Shown: piece by piece, positions 8,340 to 16,965 of the stretch
Numbering within the stretch: position 1 is the first letter of the stretch
Layout of the letters: each line of letters begins with the position of its first letter
Origin: CAJBVG01 sp943372995
GTDB taxonomy: Bacteria; Bacteroidota; Bacteroidia; Sphingobacteriales; Sphingobacteriaceae
DNA: 64,000 nucleotides
Assembly: GCA_943372995.1 (NCBI GenBank)
Contig: CALSAQ010000004.1
Coordinates: 62,001 to 126,000 of the forward strand
Direction: 5' to 3'
Position numbers and translations under genes: made by a program
Notes under the pieces: model-generated
The model's input: the letters and a program-made list of their open reading frames with translations, nothing else
Told to the model about the DNA's origin: nothing
Databases searched by the model: none

Positions 8340-9602
8340 ATGAAAAAAATCGCCTTGTTCTGTTTATCGGGACTAACTGCTCTAGTAAGCAGTTGTGGTT
8401 TAAACTCCGGGAATGGAGAGTTGGTGGGGTCGAATGACCGCCCAAGCTTTAAGCCTTTCATTCCTTTTGGAATGGTGTATGTACCATCAGGTACTTACCA
8501 CCTAGGTCAGACCGACCAAGACATCAACTATTCTCAGGTGGCGCACAATCGTCAGGTGAGTATTAGTGCATTCTACATGGATGAAACCGAAATTAGCAAT
8601 AACGAATACCGTCAGTTTACGGAGTATGTTCGTGATTCAATTGTTAAGAAAACTTTAGGTGGAGAACATATTATTCAGGATGCTGATGGTAAAGAATATT
8701 TAAATTGGAAAACCAAATTAGATTATAGGGATCCAGCAGTAGCAGAAGCATTGGCTGAATTATACTATCCAGAGGAAGAAAGAATTTTCGGACGTAAAGA
8801 AATAGATAACCGTAAATTGGTTTATCATTTAGAATGGTTCGACTTGACTTCAGCTGCAAGTAAATCAAATCGCGACAAACCTCGTACTCAATTTATTGTA
8901 AAAGAAGATATACAAGTATATCCCGATACTTTATGTTTCATTTCTGATTTTGCTTATGCATTGAATGATCCAATGGTTGAAAAATACTTTTGGCATCCAG
9001 CATATGATGAATATCCAGTTGTTGGTGTATCTTGGAAACAAGCTAGAGCATTCACAATTTGGAGATCTCGTATGTTAGACGACTTCAAACGTGCAGAAGG
9101 TGAAGCTGTAATGAATCAATACCGTTTACCTACAGAAGCAGAATGGGAATATGCATCTCGTGGAGGTAGAATTAATGCTGATTATCCTTGGGGTGGTCCA
9201 TATGCTAGAAACAGCAGAGGTTGTTTATTGGCGAATTTCAAACCAGGTAGAGGTAACTATGGAGATGATGGTGGTATGCACACAGTAAAAGTAATGACTT
9301 ACTTCCCGAATGATTTCGGTCTATATAATATGTCAGGTAATGCAGCTGAATGGACAAGCACAGCTTATGATGAGTCTGCTGTAGTGTTTATTCATGATAT
9401 GAACCCTAACTATTCGTATGAGGCAAAACAGGACGATCCTGAAGTGTTAAAACGTAAAGTAATTCGTGGTGGTTCATGGAAAGATATTGGTTACTTTATG
9501 CAGAATGGTACTCGTTCTTACGAATTCCAAGATACTGCGAAGTCGTATATCGGATTCCGTTGCGTAATGTCGTATATGGGTCGTTCAATATCAGACGAAT
9601 AA
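8340..9602 (+). CDS. gldK: T9SS ring lipoprotein GldK (PorK)
   Basis: The N-terminus has a lipobox (LVSSC, C19), so the mature protein is a lipoprotein. The body is an FGE/SUMF-type sulfatase-modifying-factor fold, as in all GldK/PorK proteins: GMVYVPSGTYHLGQTDQD (about 43-60), FYMDETEISNNEYRQF, YRLPTEAEWEYASRGG (about 262) and the C-terminal VIRGGSWKD..YIGFRCVMSY. It is thought to form a periplasmic ring at the outer membrane with GldN/PorN rather than to act as an enzyme. Length is normal (420). gldL follows after 67 bases, in the conserved order gldK-L-M-N. Confidence 0.95.
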   Translation: MKKIALFCLSGLTALVSSCGLNSGNGELVGSNDRPSFKPFIPFGMVYVPSGTYHLGQTDQDINYSQVAHNRQVSISAFYMDETEISNNEYRQFTEYVRDSIVKKTLGGEHIIQDADGKEYLNWKTKLDYRDPAVAEALAELYYPEEERIFGRKEIDNRKLVYHLEWFDLTSAASKSNRDKPRTQFIVKEDIQVYPDTLCFISDFAYALNDPMVEKYFWHPAYDEYPVVGVSWKQARAFTIWRSRMLDDFKRAEGEAVMNQYRLPTEAEWEYASRGGRINADYPWGGPYARNSRGCLLANFKPGRGNYGDDGGMHTVKVMTYFPNDFGLYNMSGNAAEWTSTAYDESAVVFIHDMNPNYSYEAKQDDPEVLKRKVIRGGSWKDIGYFMQNGTRSYEFQDTAKSYIGFRCVMSYMGRSISDE

Positions 9603-9669
9603 TCGATTAAAAACAATAAAACAATCAATACAATAATTATTTATCAATCAACTCAAACTATCTATTAAA

Positions 9670-10449
9670 ATGGGCAACTACAAAAAACTAATGGCCAAAG
9701 TTTATGGTATTGGCGCAGCAATCGTAATTATCGGTGCATTATTTAAAATCTTACACTTAAAGTTTGCAAACGAATTACTAATTGTTGGTTTAACTACCGA
9801 GGCTTTAATTTTCTTCCTTTCAGCATTCGAAAAACCACATGAAGAATACGACTGGTCTTTAGTGTATCCAGAATTAGCAGGTATGGATGCTCATAGTAAA
9901 CAAGCTAAACCAGCAAACAACGGTAGCGTAACTCAACAATTAGATAAAATGTTAGAGGATGCTAAAATTGGTCCAGAGTTAATCGAAAGCTTAGGAAGCG
10001 GTTTACGTACTTTCGGAGATAAAGTATCAACTATATCTAATGTAACAGATGCTGCAACATCATCTAACGAATTCGCTAGCAAATTAAAATTAGCTACTAA
10101 ATCTGTTGATGAATTAACAGCAGCTTATTCGCAAGCTTCAAATTCATTATCTGAAGTAGCTGCAACTTCTTCTGATTCTAAAATGTATCATGAACAAGTT
10201 CAAACTTTAGCTAAAAACTTATCATCGTTGAATGCTATGTATGAATTAGAGTTACAAGATTCAAACAATCACTTAAAAACATTAAATAAATTCTACGGTA
10301 ACGTTGCTGAAACAATGCAAAACTTCAGTGATTCGTTAAACGATGCACGTGCATTTAAAGATGAAGTAGGTAAGTTGTCTAAAAACTTAGCTTCATTGAA
10401 CGCTGTGTATGGTAACATGTTATCGGCAATGACTATCAAATCAAACTAA
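9670..10449 (+). CDS. gldL: T9SS inner-membrane motor protein GldL (PorL)
   Basis: Two membrane helices lie at residues about 14-33 and 36-58 (KVYGIGAAIVIIGALFKIL, then ANELLIVGLTTEALIFFLS). The Glu in the second helix (TTEAL) is the kind of buried acid proposed for proton coupling in the GldL-GldM motor. A cytoplasmic tail follows, with long helical stretches containing two similar segments (LSSLNAMYELEL and LASLNAVYGNML). GldL pairs with GldM to use the proton gradient for secretion and gliding. At 259 residues it is somewhat longer than the F. johnsoniae protein. It lies 45 bases before gldM. Confidence 0.93.
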   Translation: MGNYKKLMAKVYGIGAAIVIIGALFKILHLKFANELLIVGLTTEALIFFLSAFEKPHEEYDWSLVYPELAGMDAHSKQAKPANNGSVTQQLDKMLEDAKIGPELIESLGSGLRTFGDKVSTISNVTDAATSSNEFASKLKLATKSVDELTAAYSQASNSLSEVAATSSDSKMYHEQVQTLAKNLSSLNAMYELELQDSNNHLKTLNKFYGNVAETMQNFSDSLNDARAFKDEVGKLSKNLASLNAVYGNMLSAMTIKSN

Positions 10450-10494
10450 TTAAAGGTTTTAACTATCTACTTAAGATTTAATTAATAAAAGAAA

Positions 10495-12027
10495 ATGGCA
10501 GGTAAAGAAACCCCAAGGCAGAAGATGATCGGGATGATGTACTTAGTGTTAACAGCAATGTTGGCATTAAACGTCTCTGAGGAATTTATGAATGCCTTTA
10601 AATTAGTGAACGATGGTTTAGAAACCACAGCTACCAATTTTGCTTCGGCTAATAAAATGACATACGATGCATTTGAACAGTCGATGAAAAATGACCCTGT
10701 GAAAACTAAACCTTTTAGAGATAAAGCATTATTAGCTCAACAATATTCTCAAGAATTAGACAAATACATTAAAGAGATTAAAAAAGAGTTAACAGAAGCT
10801 GCTGGTGGCATTGATGAAGAAACTGGTGATATCGCAAAAAGAAGTGATATGGAAATCGGTGTTCAATTAATGGTTACCAACAAAAAAGGATCTGAGTTAA
10901 AAGCAAAAATTTTAGAAACTCGTAAAAAATATTTGGACCTAGTAGATGCTAGTGAAAGAAATAATTTCGACTTCAGTTTAAATGCAATTGAACCAGGACC
11001 AGATAAAGAAGGAATAAAAAAATCTTGGGAGGTTAAAAACTTCGAAGGTGTACCTGTAACAGCTATCGTTACTATTTTATCAAAAATTCAGAACGATAAT
11101 AAAAATGCAGAAGCTGAAGTAACCAAGTATTTGTTGAGTAAAATCAATGCTACCGACTTTAAATTTGACCAATTAGAGGCTACAGTAATAGCTCCTACAA
11201 GTTATGTATTGGTTGGTCAACCTTACGAAGCTGAAGTGTTTATTTCAGCATCAAGTTCAACTCAAGACCCAAGTATTGTGGTTGGTGGAAGAACTCTACC
11301 AGTTGAAAACGGTAAAGGAAAATACATTGTTACTCCAACACAAGAAGGAGAAGTAAAATGGGGTGGTGTAATTAACGTTAAAACACCAGATGGTTCTATT
11401 AAACCATATAAATTCGAGCAAACTTATACAGTGGCAAAACCTACAGCTGTAGTTTCTGCTGATAAAATGAACGTATTTTATGTTGGTGTAGATAACCCGG
11501 TTTCTATTTCAGCTCCAGGTGTTCCTAAAAATAAAATTAAAGCAACAATTAGTGGAGAAGGTGCAAGTATCACTGGCGCTAATGGTGTATATACAGTTAG
11601 AGTAGCAAAACCAGGAACCAAAGTAATGGTTACAGTGTCTGGTCAAGATGCTAAAGGCAATGTGAAAACTCTTGGTGGTATGGAGTATCGTGTAAAACGT
11701 ATTCCAGATCCAGTAGCTAAAGTGGCTGGTTTAACTAGCGGTAGTATATCTGCTTCTCAGTTAAAAGCTCAAAGAGGTGTGTTTGCTGTATTAGATAATT
11801 TCGATTTCGATTTAAAATTCAATGTTAAATCGTTCTCTGCAATTATCATTAGAGCACGTCAGGATTTGATTCGTTTACAGTCAAACTCTGCGGCAATTAC
11901 TCCTGAGATGTTAGGAGCAATGAATGGATTAGGTCCGAAAGACAAAGTAATATTTGATGATATCGTGGCTTCTGGTCCTGATGGTTCAAATAGAAAATTG
12001 AATTCGGTAGTAATATCAATACAATAA
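10495..12027 (+). CDS. gldM: T9SS motor/spanning protein GldM (PorM)
   Basis: The start MAGKETPRQKMIGMMYLVLTAMLALNVS is the highly conserved GldM N-terminus: a short cytoplasmic tail and one membrane helix at about residues 13-31. The remaining 480 residues are periplasmic, made of four domains (D1 helical, D2-D4 beta-rich) in known PorM structures. The helical region to about residue 225 and the strand-rich Gly/Val-rich remainder fit that plan. GldM spans the periplasm from the GldL motor to the GldK/GldN ring. Length (510) is normal. It lies in the operon 27 bases before gldN. Confidence 0.95.
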   Translation: MAGKETPRQKMIGMMYLVLTAMLALNVSEEFMNAFKLVNDGLETTATNFASANKMTYDAFEQSMKNDPVKTKPFRDKALLAQQYSQELDKYIKEIKKELTEAAGGIDEETGDIAKRSDMEIGVQLMVTNKKGSELKAKILETRKKYLDLVDASERNNFDFSLNAIEPGPDKEGIKKSWEVKNFEGVPVTAIVTILSKIQNDNKNAEAEVTKYLLSKINATDFKFDQLEATVIAPTSYVLVGQPYEAEVFISASSSTQDPSIVVGGRTLPVENGKGKYIVTPTQEGEVKWGGVINVKTPDGSIKPYKFEQTYTVAKPTAVVSADKMNVFYVGVDNPVSISAPGVPKNKIKATISGEGASITGANGVYTVRVAKPGTKVMVTVSGQDAKGNVKTLGGMEYRVKRIPDPVAKVAGLTSGSISASQLKAQRGVFAVLDNFDFDLKFNVKSFSAIIIRARQDLIRLQSNSAAITPEMLGAMNGLGPKDKVIFDDIVASGPDGSNRKLNSVVISIQ

Positions 12028-12054
12028 AGAATATTAATCTATAGTTTTATAGAC

Positions 12055-12891
12055 ATGAAAAATAAATTAATTCTAAGCCTGATTGCGGTACTGTTTACAG
12101 TAAGCATCAGTTTCGCGCAAACGGAACCACCTTTAGATGGGGTGTACCAAAAAATGAACGTGAAAACTGCCAATGTCACTCCATACGCTCCTTTAAGAGA
12201 AGCTGATGCGATGTGGGCTAAACGTGTTTGGAGAGTCATTGATCTAAAAGAAAAACAAAACCTTGTAATGACTTACCCAAGAGCGAAGCTGATTGATGTA
12301 ATTATGGATGCAGTTTTAGCTGGTGAGTTAACCGCTTATAACTCTAATCCTAGTGGCCCGAAAGATTTTGGTGATGAATTTAAAGTGCCAATGACACCTG
12401 AAGAGGTTGCTCAAATTGGTGCTGGTGTTGATACCAACGATGTGGAACAATTAGATGGAACTTTCCAAAGAGTTGTTACAGTTCGTGAATTGAACCGCGA
12501 TGATGTTGTTGCTTATCGTCTAAAAGAGGATTGGATTTTCGACAAACAACGTTCTATTTGGGAGCCTCGTATTATTGGTATTGCTCCAATTTTAATCTAT
12601 AGAAACTCAGCAGGTGAAGAAATTGGTAAAGGTCCTATTTTCTGGATTTACTTCCCTGAAGCTCGTAAAGTATTTGCTAATGCCGAAGTATTCAATCGTC
12701 AGAATGATGCTGCTCGCTTTAGCTACGACGATTTATTTACTCAACGTATGTTTAGTAGCTATATCACTAAATGGAATAACGAAAAAGATTTTCGTATAGA
12801 AGATTATGCAACAGGTATGGATGGGTTAATTGAAGCAAATAGAATTAAACAATACTTGTTCGAGTTCGAACACGATTTGTGGGAATACTAG
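12055..12891 (+). CDS. gldN: T9SS ring protein GldN (PorN)
   Basis: A signal peptide (residues 1-20, ending in SFAQ) leads into the GldN/PorN domain. Typical blocks are MWAKRVWRVIDLKEKQN, VYRLKEDW-type (VVAYRLKEDWIFDKQRS), EPRIIGIAPI and FWIYFPEARKVFANAEVFN. The protein binds GldK to form the periplasmic ring of the T9SS. At 278 residues it is near the usual length. It is the last gene of gldKLMN; a strong two-way terminator follows 23 bases after the stop, shared with the convergent uvrC. Confidence 0.94.
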   Translation: MKNKLILSLIAVLFTVSISFAQTEPPLDGVYQKMNVKTANVTPYAPLREADAMWAKRVWRVIDLKEKQNLVMTYPRAKLIDVIMDAVLAGELTAYNSNPSGPKDFGDEFKVPMTPEEVAQIGAGVDTNDVEQLDGTFQRVVTVRELNRDDVVAYRLKEDWIFDKQRSIWEPRIIGIAPILIYRNSAGEEIGKGPIFWIYFPEARKVFANAEVFNRQNDAARFSYDDLFTQRMFSSYITKWNNEKDFRIEDYATGMDGLIEANRIKQYLFEFEHDLWEY

Positions 12892-12914
12892 AATTTGATA
12901 GCTCAATATAGATA

Positions 12915-12950
12915 TAAAAAAAAGCCGTGATACATCACGGCTTTTTTTTA
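12915..12950. terminator. Bidirectional intrinsic terminator between gldN and uvrC
   Basis: A perfect AGCCGTGA/TCACGGCT stem with loop TACA is flanked by an A-run before and a T-run after, so it can stop transcripts on both strands. It sits just downstream of both convergent genes. Confidence 0.9.
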
Positions 12951-14750
12951 TGGATTCAAATGTAAATACTCCTTTAAAGCAATTAATTGTTTTTTGTTTA
13001 ATACTTCGCTTAATTCTTCATCAGTAGTTTCCCGTATCTTCTTAACGGATTTAAATTTTACTAATAATTTTTCAATGGTGGTTTTGCCAACACCTGGAAT
13101 GTTTTCTAGTTCTGATTTTAGGGTTCCTTTATCGCGTTTACTTCTATGAAATGTAATTCCGAAACGATGCGCCTCGTCGCGTAAATGTTGAATTATTTTT
13201 AAACTCTCTGATTTCTTGTCGATGTATAATGGAAGAGAATCTCCTGGATAATAAATCTCTTCTAATTTTTTTGCAATACCTATTACAGTAACTTTTTTAT
13301 CGAGACCTAATTTTTTCAAACTACTCATAGCCGACGATAACTGCCCTTTACCTCCATCAATAACTATTAATTGTGGGAAGTCCTGACCTTCTTCTATCAC
13401 TCTTTTGTATCGCCTGTATACTGCTTCTTCCATCGTAGCAAAATCATTAGGGCCTTCTACTGTTTTTACATTAAAATGTCGGTAGTCTTTTTTTGAAGGT
13501 TTAGCATCTTTAAATACTACAATAGCTGATACTGGATATTTCCCCTGAAAATTCGAATTATCAAAACATTCAATATGTTTGGGCAGTTGATTCATCCTTA
13601 AATCTTTTTGCAATTGAGTTAATACTCTTTCTGTTCTAGCATCGGGATTTAATTTTTCGTATTGTTCTAGTTTAGATTTTTTAAAGAATAATACGTTCTT
13701 CATAGAAAGATCTAGCAGGCTTTTCTTATCGCCCAATTTTGGCACTACGAATTTTATGTTTTCTTCAGTATCTATGTTTATCGGAAATGGTACAATTATT
13801 TCTTTTGCTGTACTGTTGAATTTGTTCCTAAAATCAGAAATTGCTAAACTCAAAAGTTCTTCATCACTTTCATCTAGTTTCTTTCTTATTTCTATAGTTT
13901 GTGTTTGAGAGATTGTACCCTTGTTAACCTTTAGGTAATTTACAAAGGCTATCTTCTCATCAGAACTTATGGCAAACACATCTATATTGTCTATAATTGT
14001 ACTTACTACTGTTGATTTGCTTTGATAATTTTCTAAGGTTTCAATTTTTTCTTTATACAAATTAGCTTGCTCGTAATTCATATTTGTTGCATAGCTAATC
14101 ATCTCCGATTTTAGGTGTTGTAAAACTGGGCTGATATTTCCTTTAAGAATTTCTTTTATTTCTTTTATGTTCTCTTCGTATTCCTCTGAACTTTGAAAAT
14201 TCTGACATGGTCCTTTGCAATTACCAATTTGGTATTCTAAACATACTTTAAATTTTCCCGCATTGATGTTTTCCTTCGTTAATGAAAAGTTACAAGTACG
14301 TATTGGGTATAATGTTTTAATAAGCTCAAGGATGGTATTCATCATTTTACCAGATGCATAAGGGCCGAGGTATACAGATCCATCTTTAACAATTTTCCTT
14401 GTAGGAAAAATTCTTGGGAAAGGCTCTTTTTTTATGCAAATTGAGGGATAAGTTTTATCATCTTTTAATAAGACATTATACCTCGGTTGATGTTTTTTTA
14501 TGAGAGAATTTTCGAGTAACCAAGCATCAATTTCGGTATCAACTATGGTAAACTTTATGTCGCGAATTTTTCTAACTAATGTTTTTGTTTTAGCATTAAC
14601 ATTGTCGTTGTTAAAATATGATGAGACTCTATTCCGTAAATCCTTTGCCTTGCCAATATAGATTAAAGTCCCTTCTTCGTCGAAATATTGATAAACGCCA
14701 GGTTTATGAGGAATCGCATCTATTTTTTTTCGATAATCGAAAGTCTGCAT
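12948..14750 (-). CDS. uvrC: Excinuclease ABC subunit C
   Basis: Residues about 12-90 form the GIY-YIG nuclease domain (KPGVYQYFDEEGTLIYIGKAKDLRNRV) that makes the 3' incision. A Cys cluster (CNFSLTKENI..KVCLEYQIGNCKGPC) lies near 145-180 and a UVR motif near 200-235 binds UvrB. The RNase H-like 5' nuclease domain has ECFDNSN and VIDGGKGQLSSA near 390-460. A helix-hairpin-helix pair (LENIPGVGKTTIEKLL) ends the protein. Length (600) is typical. It works with UvrA and with UvrB, whose gene is at 59870. Its start lies 4 bases after the stop of the PBP gene, so it is the last gene of the sprE-PBP-uvrC operon. Confidence 0.97.
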   Translation of the reverse strand: MQTFDYRKKIDAIPHKPGVYQYFDEEGTLIYIGKAKDLRNRVSSYFNNDNVNAKTKTLVRKIRDIKFTIVDTEIDAWLLENSLIKKHQPRYNVLLKDDKTYPSICIKKEPFPRIFPTRKIVKDGSVYLGPYASGKMMNTILELIKTLYPIRTCNFSLTKENINAGKFKVCLEYQIGNCKGPCQNFQSSEEYEENIKEIKEILKGNISPVLQHLKSEMISYATNMNYEQANLYKEKIETLENYQSKSTVVSTIIDNIDVFAISSDEKIAFVNYLKVNKGTISQTQTIEIRKKLDESDEELLSLAISDFRNKFNSTAKEIIVPFPINIDTEENIKFVVPKLGDKKSLLDLSMKNVLFFKKSKLEQYEKLNPDARTERVLTQLQKDLRMNQLPKHIECFDNSNFQGKYPVSAIVVFKDAKPSKKDYRHFNVKTVEGPNDFATMEEAVYRRYKRVIEEGQDFPQLIVIDGGKGQLSSAMSSLKKLGLDKKVTVIGIAKKLEEIYYPGDSLPLYIDKKSESLKIIQHLRDEAHRFGITFHRSKRDKGTLKSELENIPGVGKTTIEKLLVKFKSVKKIRETTDEELSEVLNKKQLIALKEYLHLNP

Positions 14751-14754
14751 AACA

Positions 14755-16965
14755 CTAAAATTCTAATCCAGGATTAGTAGAGTTCTGATTATTTTTCTTG
14801 TATTGATCACAATCTACCACAACACTTAAACCTCCTGGTGGAGCTTCAAAGTCTCCCATTGATATTTTTAATCTTGGATCGGCATAAACCTTTTTCATAA
14901 ATAGCGCCCAAACAGGGAGTGCAGTATTTGCACCTTCACCTAAATTTGTTGATCTGAAATGAACCATACGATCTTCAGCGCCTGTCCATGTTCCAGAAAC
15001 TAAATCCGGAGTAATTCCAATAAACCAACCATCAGAATTTTCTTGTGTTGTACCAGTTTTACCTGCAATAGGATTTGTAAAACGATAACGTGGTCCGCGA
15101 AGCCTTAATCCTGTTCCTTTGTCAATCACACCTTTCATCATGTAAATCATTAAGTATGCAGTTTGCTCACTTAATGCATCAACTTTTCTTGGAACTTTTT
15201 CAAATAATACATTCCCATTTTTATCTTCTATGCGTGTTATATATATTGGTTCTGTCCATACTCCTTTATTTGCATAAGTGGAGTATGCACCAACCATCTC
15301 GTATAAACTAACATCAGGAGTTCCCAAACAAATTGAAGGGTATGGGGGGATATCACTTGTAATACCCATTTTTTTCGCCACATTAACTACTGATTGAGGG
15401 CCTACTTGTTTCATCATATAGGCCGTAATTAAATTTACAGAGTTGGCTAAACCCATTCTCAATGTCATCATTCCTCCTTCTTTTCCATCCGAATTTTTTG
15501 GCGACCAATTGTCGAAATCTTCAAATACTATAGGGAGGTTTGGCGCTTCAAAGCATGGCGACCAACCATTGTCCATAGCTACTGTATATACTAATGGTTT
15601 GAAGGTAGAACCAACTTGGCGTTTACCAGTTTTCACTTGATCGTATTTGAAATACCTATAGTCTGGTCCACCTACCCAAGCTTTTATATGTCCTGTATGA
15701 GGGTCCATCGACATAAAACTTGAACGTAGATACCATTTGTAATATTTAATAGAATCCAATGGTGTCATAGTGGTATCTCTATCTCCATACCATGAAAATA
15801 CAGTCATTGAAGTTGGTGTATTAAAAGCAGTTTCAATTTCTTCATCAGTTGCTCCATCTTCTTTCATTAACTGATATCGCTCACTGCGTTTCATCGATTG
15901 AATTATAATGTCGTTTGTTTTCCCCCAAGGAGTTCTGCCTTTCCAATGGTTATTGAATTCTTTTTGCAGATAGGTGAGGTGTTGTTTTACTGCCTCTTCT
16001 GCGTAAAGTTGCATACGAGAATCGATGGTAGTATATACCTTTAATCCATCGCGGTATAAATCATAAGGTTCGCCATCGGCTTTTTTATTTTCTTTACACC
16101 AGCTTTGTAATTCAAGTCTTAAATATTCTCTAAAATAAGTAGCCGAACCTTGATTATGGTCGGGGCTAGTAAATTTTAAAGCTAGTTCATCTGATTTAGA
16201 TTCTTCCAATTCTGACTCAGTAATGAATCCATATTTTTCCATTTGATTTAAAACAACATTCCTTCGAGCGACAGCTCTGTCGGGATGTCTGATGGGTGAA
16301 TAAACAGTAGTGCCTTTTAGTATACCAACTAACAATGCAGACTCACCAATGGATAATTCGATAGGAGTTTTATTGAAATAGGTTTTCGCTGCAGTTTTTA
16401 TTCCATAAGAGTTACTTCCAAAATCCACGGTATTAAAGTACATGGTAATAATTTCTTCTTTGGTATAGTTGCGTTCAATTTTAATAGCTGTTAACCATTC
16501 TTTTAATTTAATAATACCTATGTTGAATATTGTTTGTTTTTTTCGAGGGAATAAGTTTTTTGCTAATTGTTGAGTAATGGTACTTGAACCTCTTTTCTTA
16601 CCAATTGCAGAATATAAAATTATAGCGAATGTTCCTTTTAAGTCAATACCTGAGTGTTCATAAAAACGGATGTCTTCTGTAGCTATAAGAGCATTGATAA
16701 GATTTGGAGATAGCTCTTTGAATTTTGCATTGGATCTATTTTGAATATAGTACGATCCTAATACTAGTCCGTCGCTTGAAATCACTTCTGAAGCTAAGTT
16801 GCTTTTAGGATTTTCTAAATCTCTAAAAGTAGGAAGTTTGCCAAATAGACCAAAGCCTACTGAACTAATTAATAGAGTAGCAAATATTAATCCTCCGATG
16901 CAAATTTGCCAAAAACGTTTTAGGTATTTCTTTGATTCTTCTTTAGAAAGTGACGATTTACTCAT
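14755..16965 (-). CDS. Class A penicillin-binding protein (PBP1A type)
   Basis: One membrane anchor (about residues 18-40) is followed by a glycosyltransferase 51 domain with EDIRFYEHSGIDLKG and GSSTITQQLAKNLF. A transpeptidase domain then carries the three active-site motifs: STFK (nucleophile S453), SVN in ANSVNLITAY, and KTGT (K636). The protein polymerises and cross-links peptidoglycan in the periplasm. Length (736) is normal for Bacteroidota PBP1A. Its first 8 bases overlap the end of the sprE/porW gene upstream, and uvrC follows after 4 bases. That the T9SS lipoprotein gene and this PBP share an operon fits a need to pass large machines through the cell wall, but this is inference. Confidence 0.93.
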   Translation of the reverse strand: MSKSSLSKEESKKYLKRFWQICIGGLIFATLLISSVGFGLFGKLPTFRDLENPKSNLASEVISSDGLVLGSYYIQNRSNAKFKELSPNLINALIATEDIRFYEHSGIDLKGTFAIILYSAIGKKRGSSTITQQLAKNLFPRKKQTIFNIGIIKLKEWLTAIKIERNYTKEEIITMYFNTVDFGSNSYGIKTAAKTYFNKTPIELSIGESALLVGILKGTTVYSPIRHPDRAVARRNVVLNQMEKYGFITESELEESKSDELALKFTSPDHNQGSATYFREYLRLELQSWCKENKKADGEPYDLYRDGLKVYTTIDSRMQLYAEEAVKQHLTYLQKEFNNHWKGRTPWGKTNDIIIQSMKRSERYQLMKEDGATDEEIETAFNTPTSMTVFSWYGDRDTTMTPLDSIKYYKWYLRSSFMSMDPHTGHIKAWVGGPDYRYFKYDQVKTGKRQVGSTFKPLVYTVAMDNGWSPCFEAPNLPIVFEDFDNWSPKNSDGKEGGMMTLRMGLANSVNLITAYMMKQVGPQSVVNVAKKMGITSDIPPYPSICLGTPDVSLYEMVGAYSTYANKGVWTEPIYITRIEDKNGNVLFEKVPRKVDALSEQTAYLMIYMMKGVIDKGTGLRLRGPRYRFTNPIAGKTGTTQENSDGWFIGITPDLVSGTWTGAEDRMVHFRSTNLGEGANTALPVWALFMKKVYADPRLKISMGDFEAPPGGLSVVVDCDQYKKNNQNSTNPGLEF

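Noticed and set aside
12039..12239. Minus-strand frame within gldN
   Set aside because: It is a shadow of the gldN coding frame and has no family features.
12948..14750. UvrC GIY-YIG domain as the parent of the small GIY-YIG genes
   Set aside because: Apart from the shared fold motif, the sequences differ clearly (UvrC has KPGVYQYF and LIYIGKAKDL).
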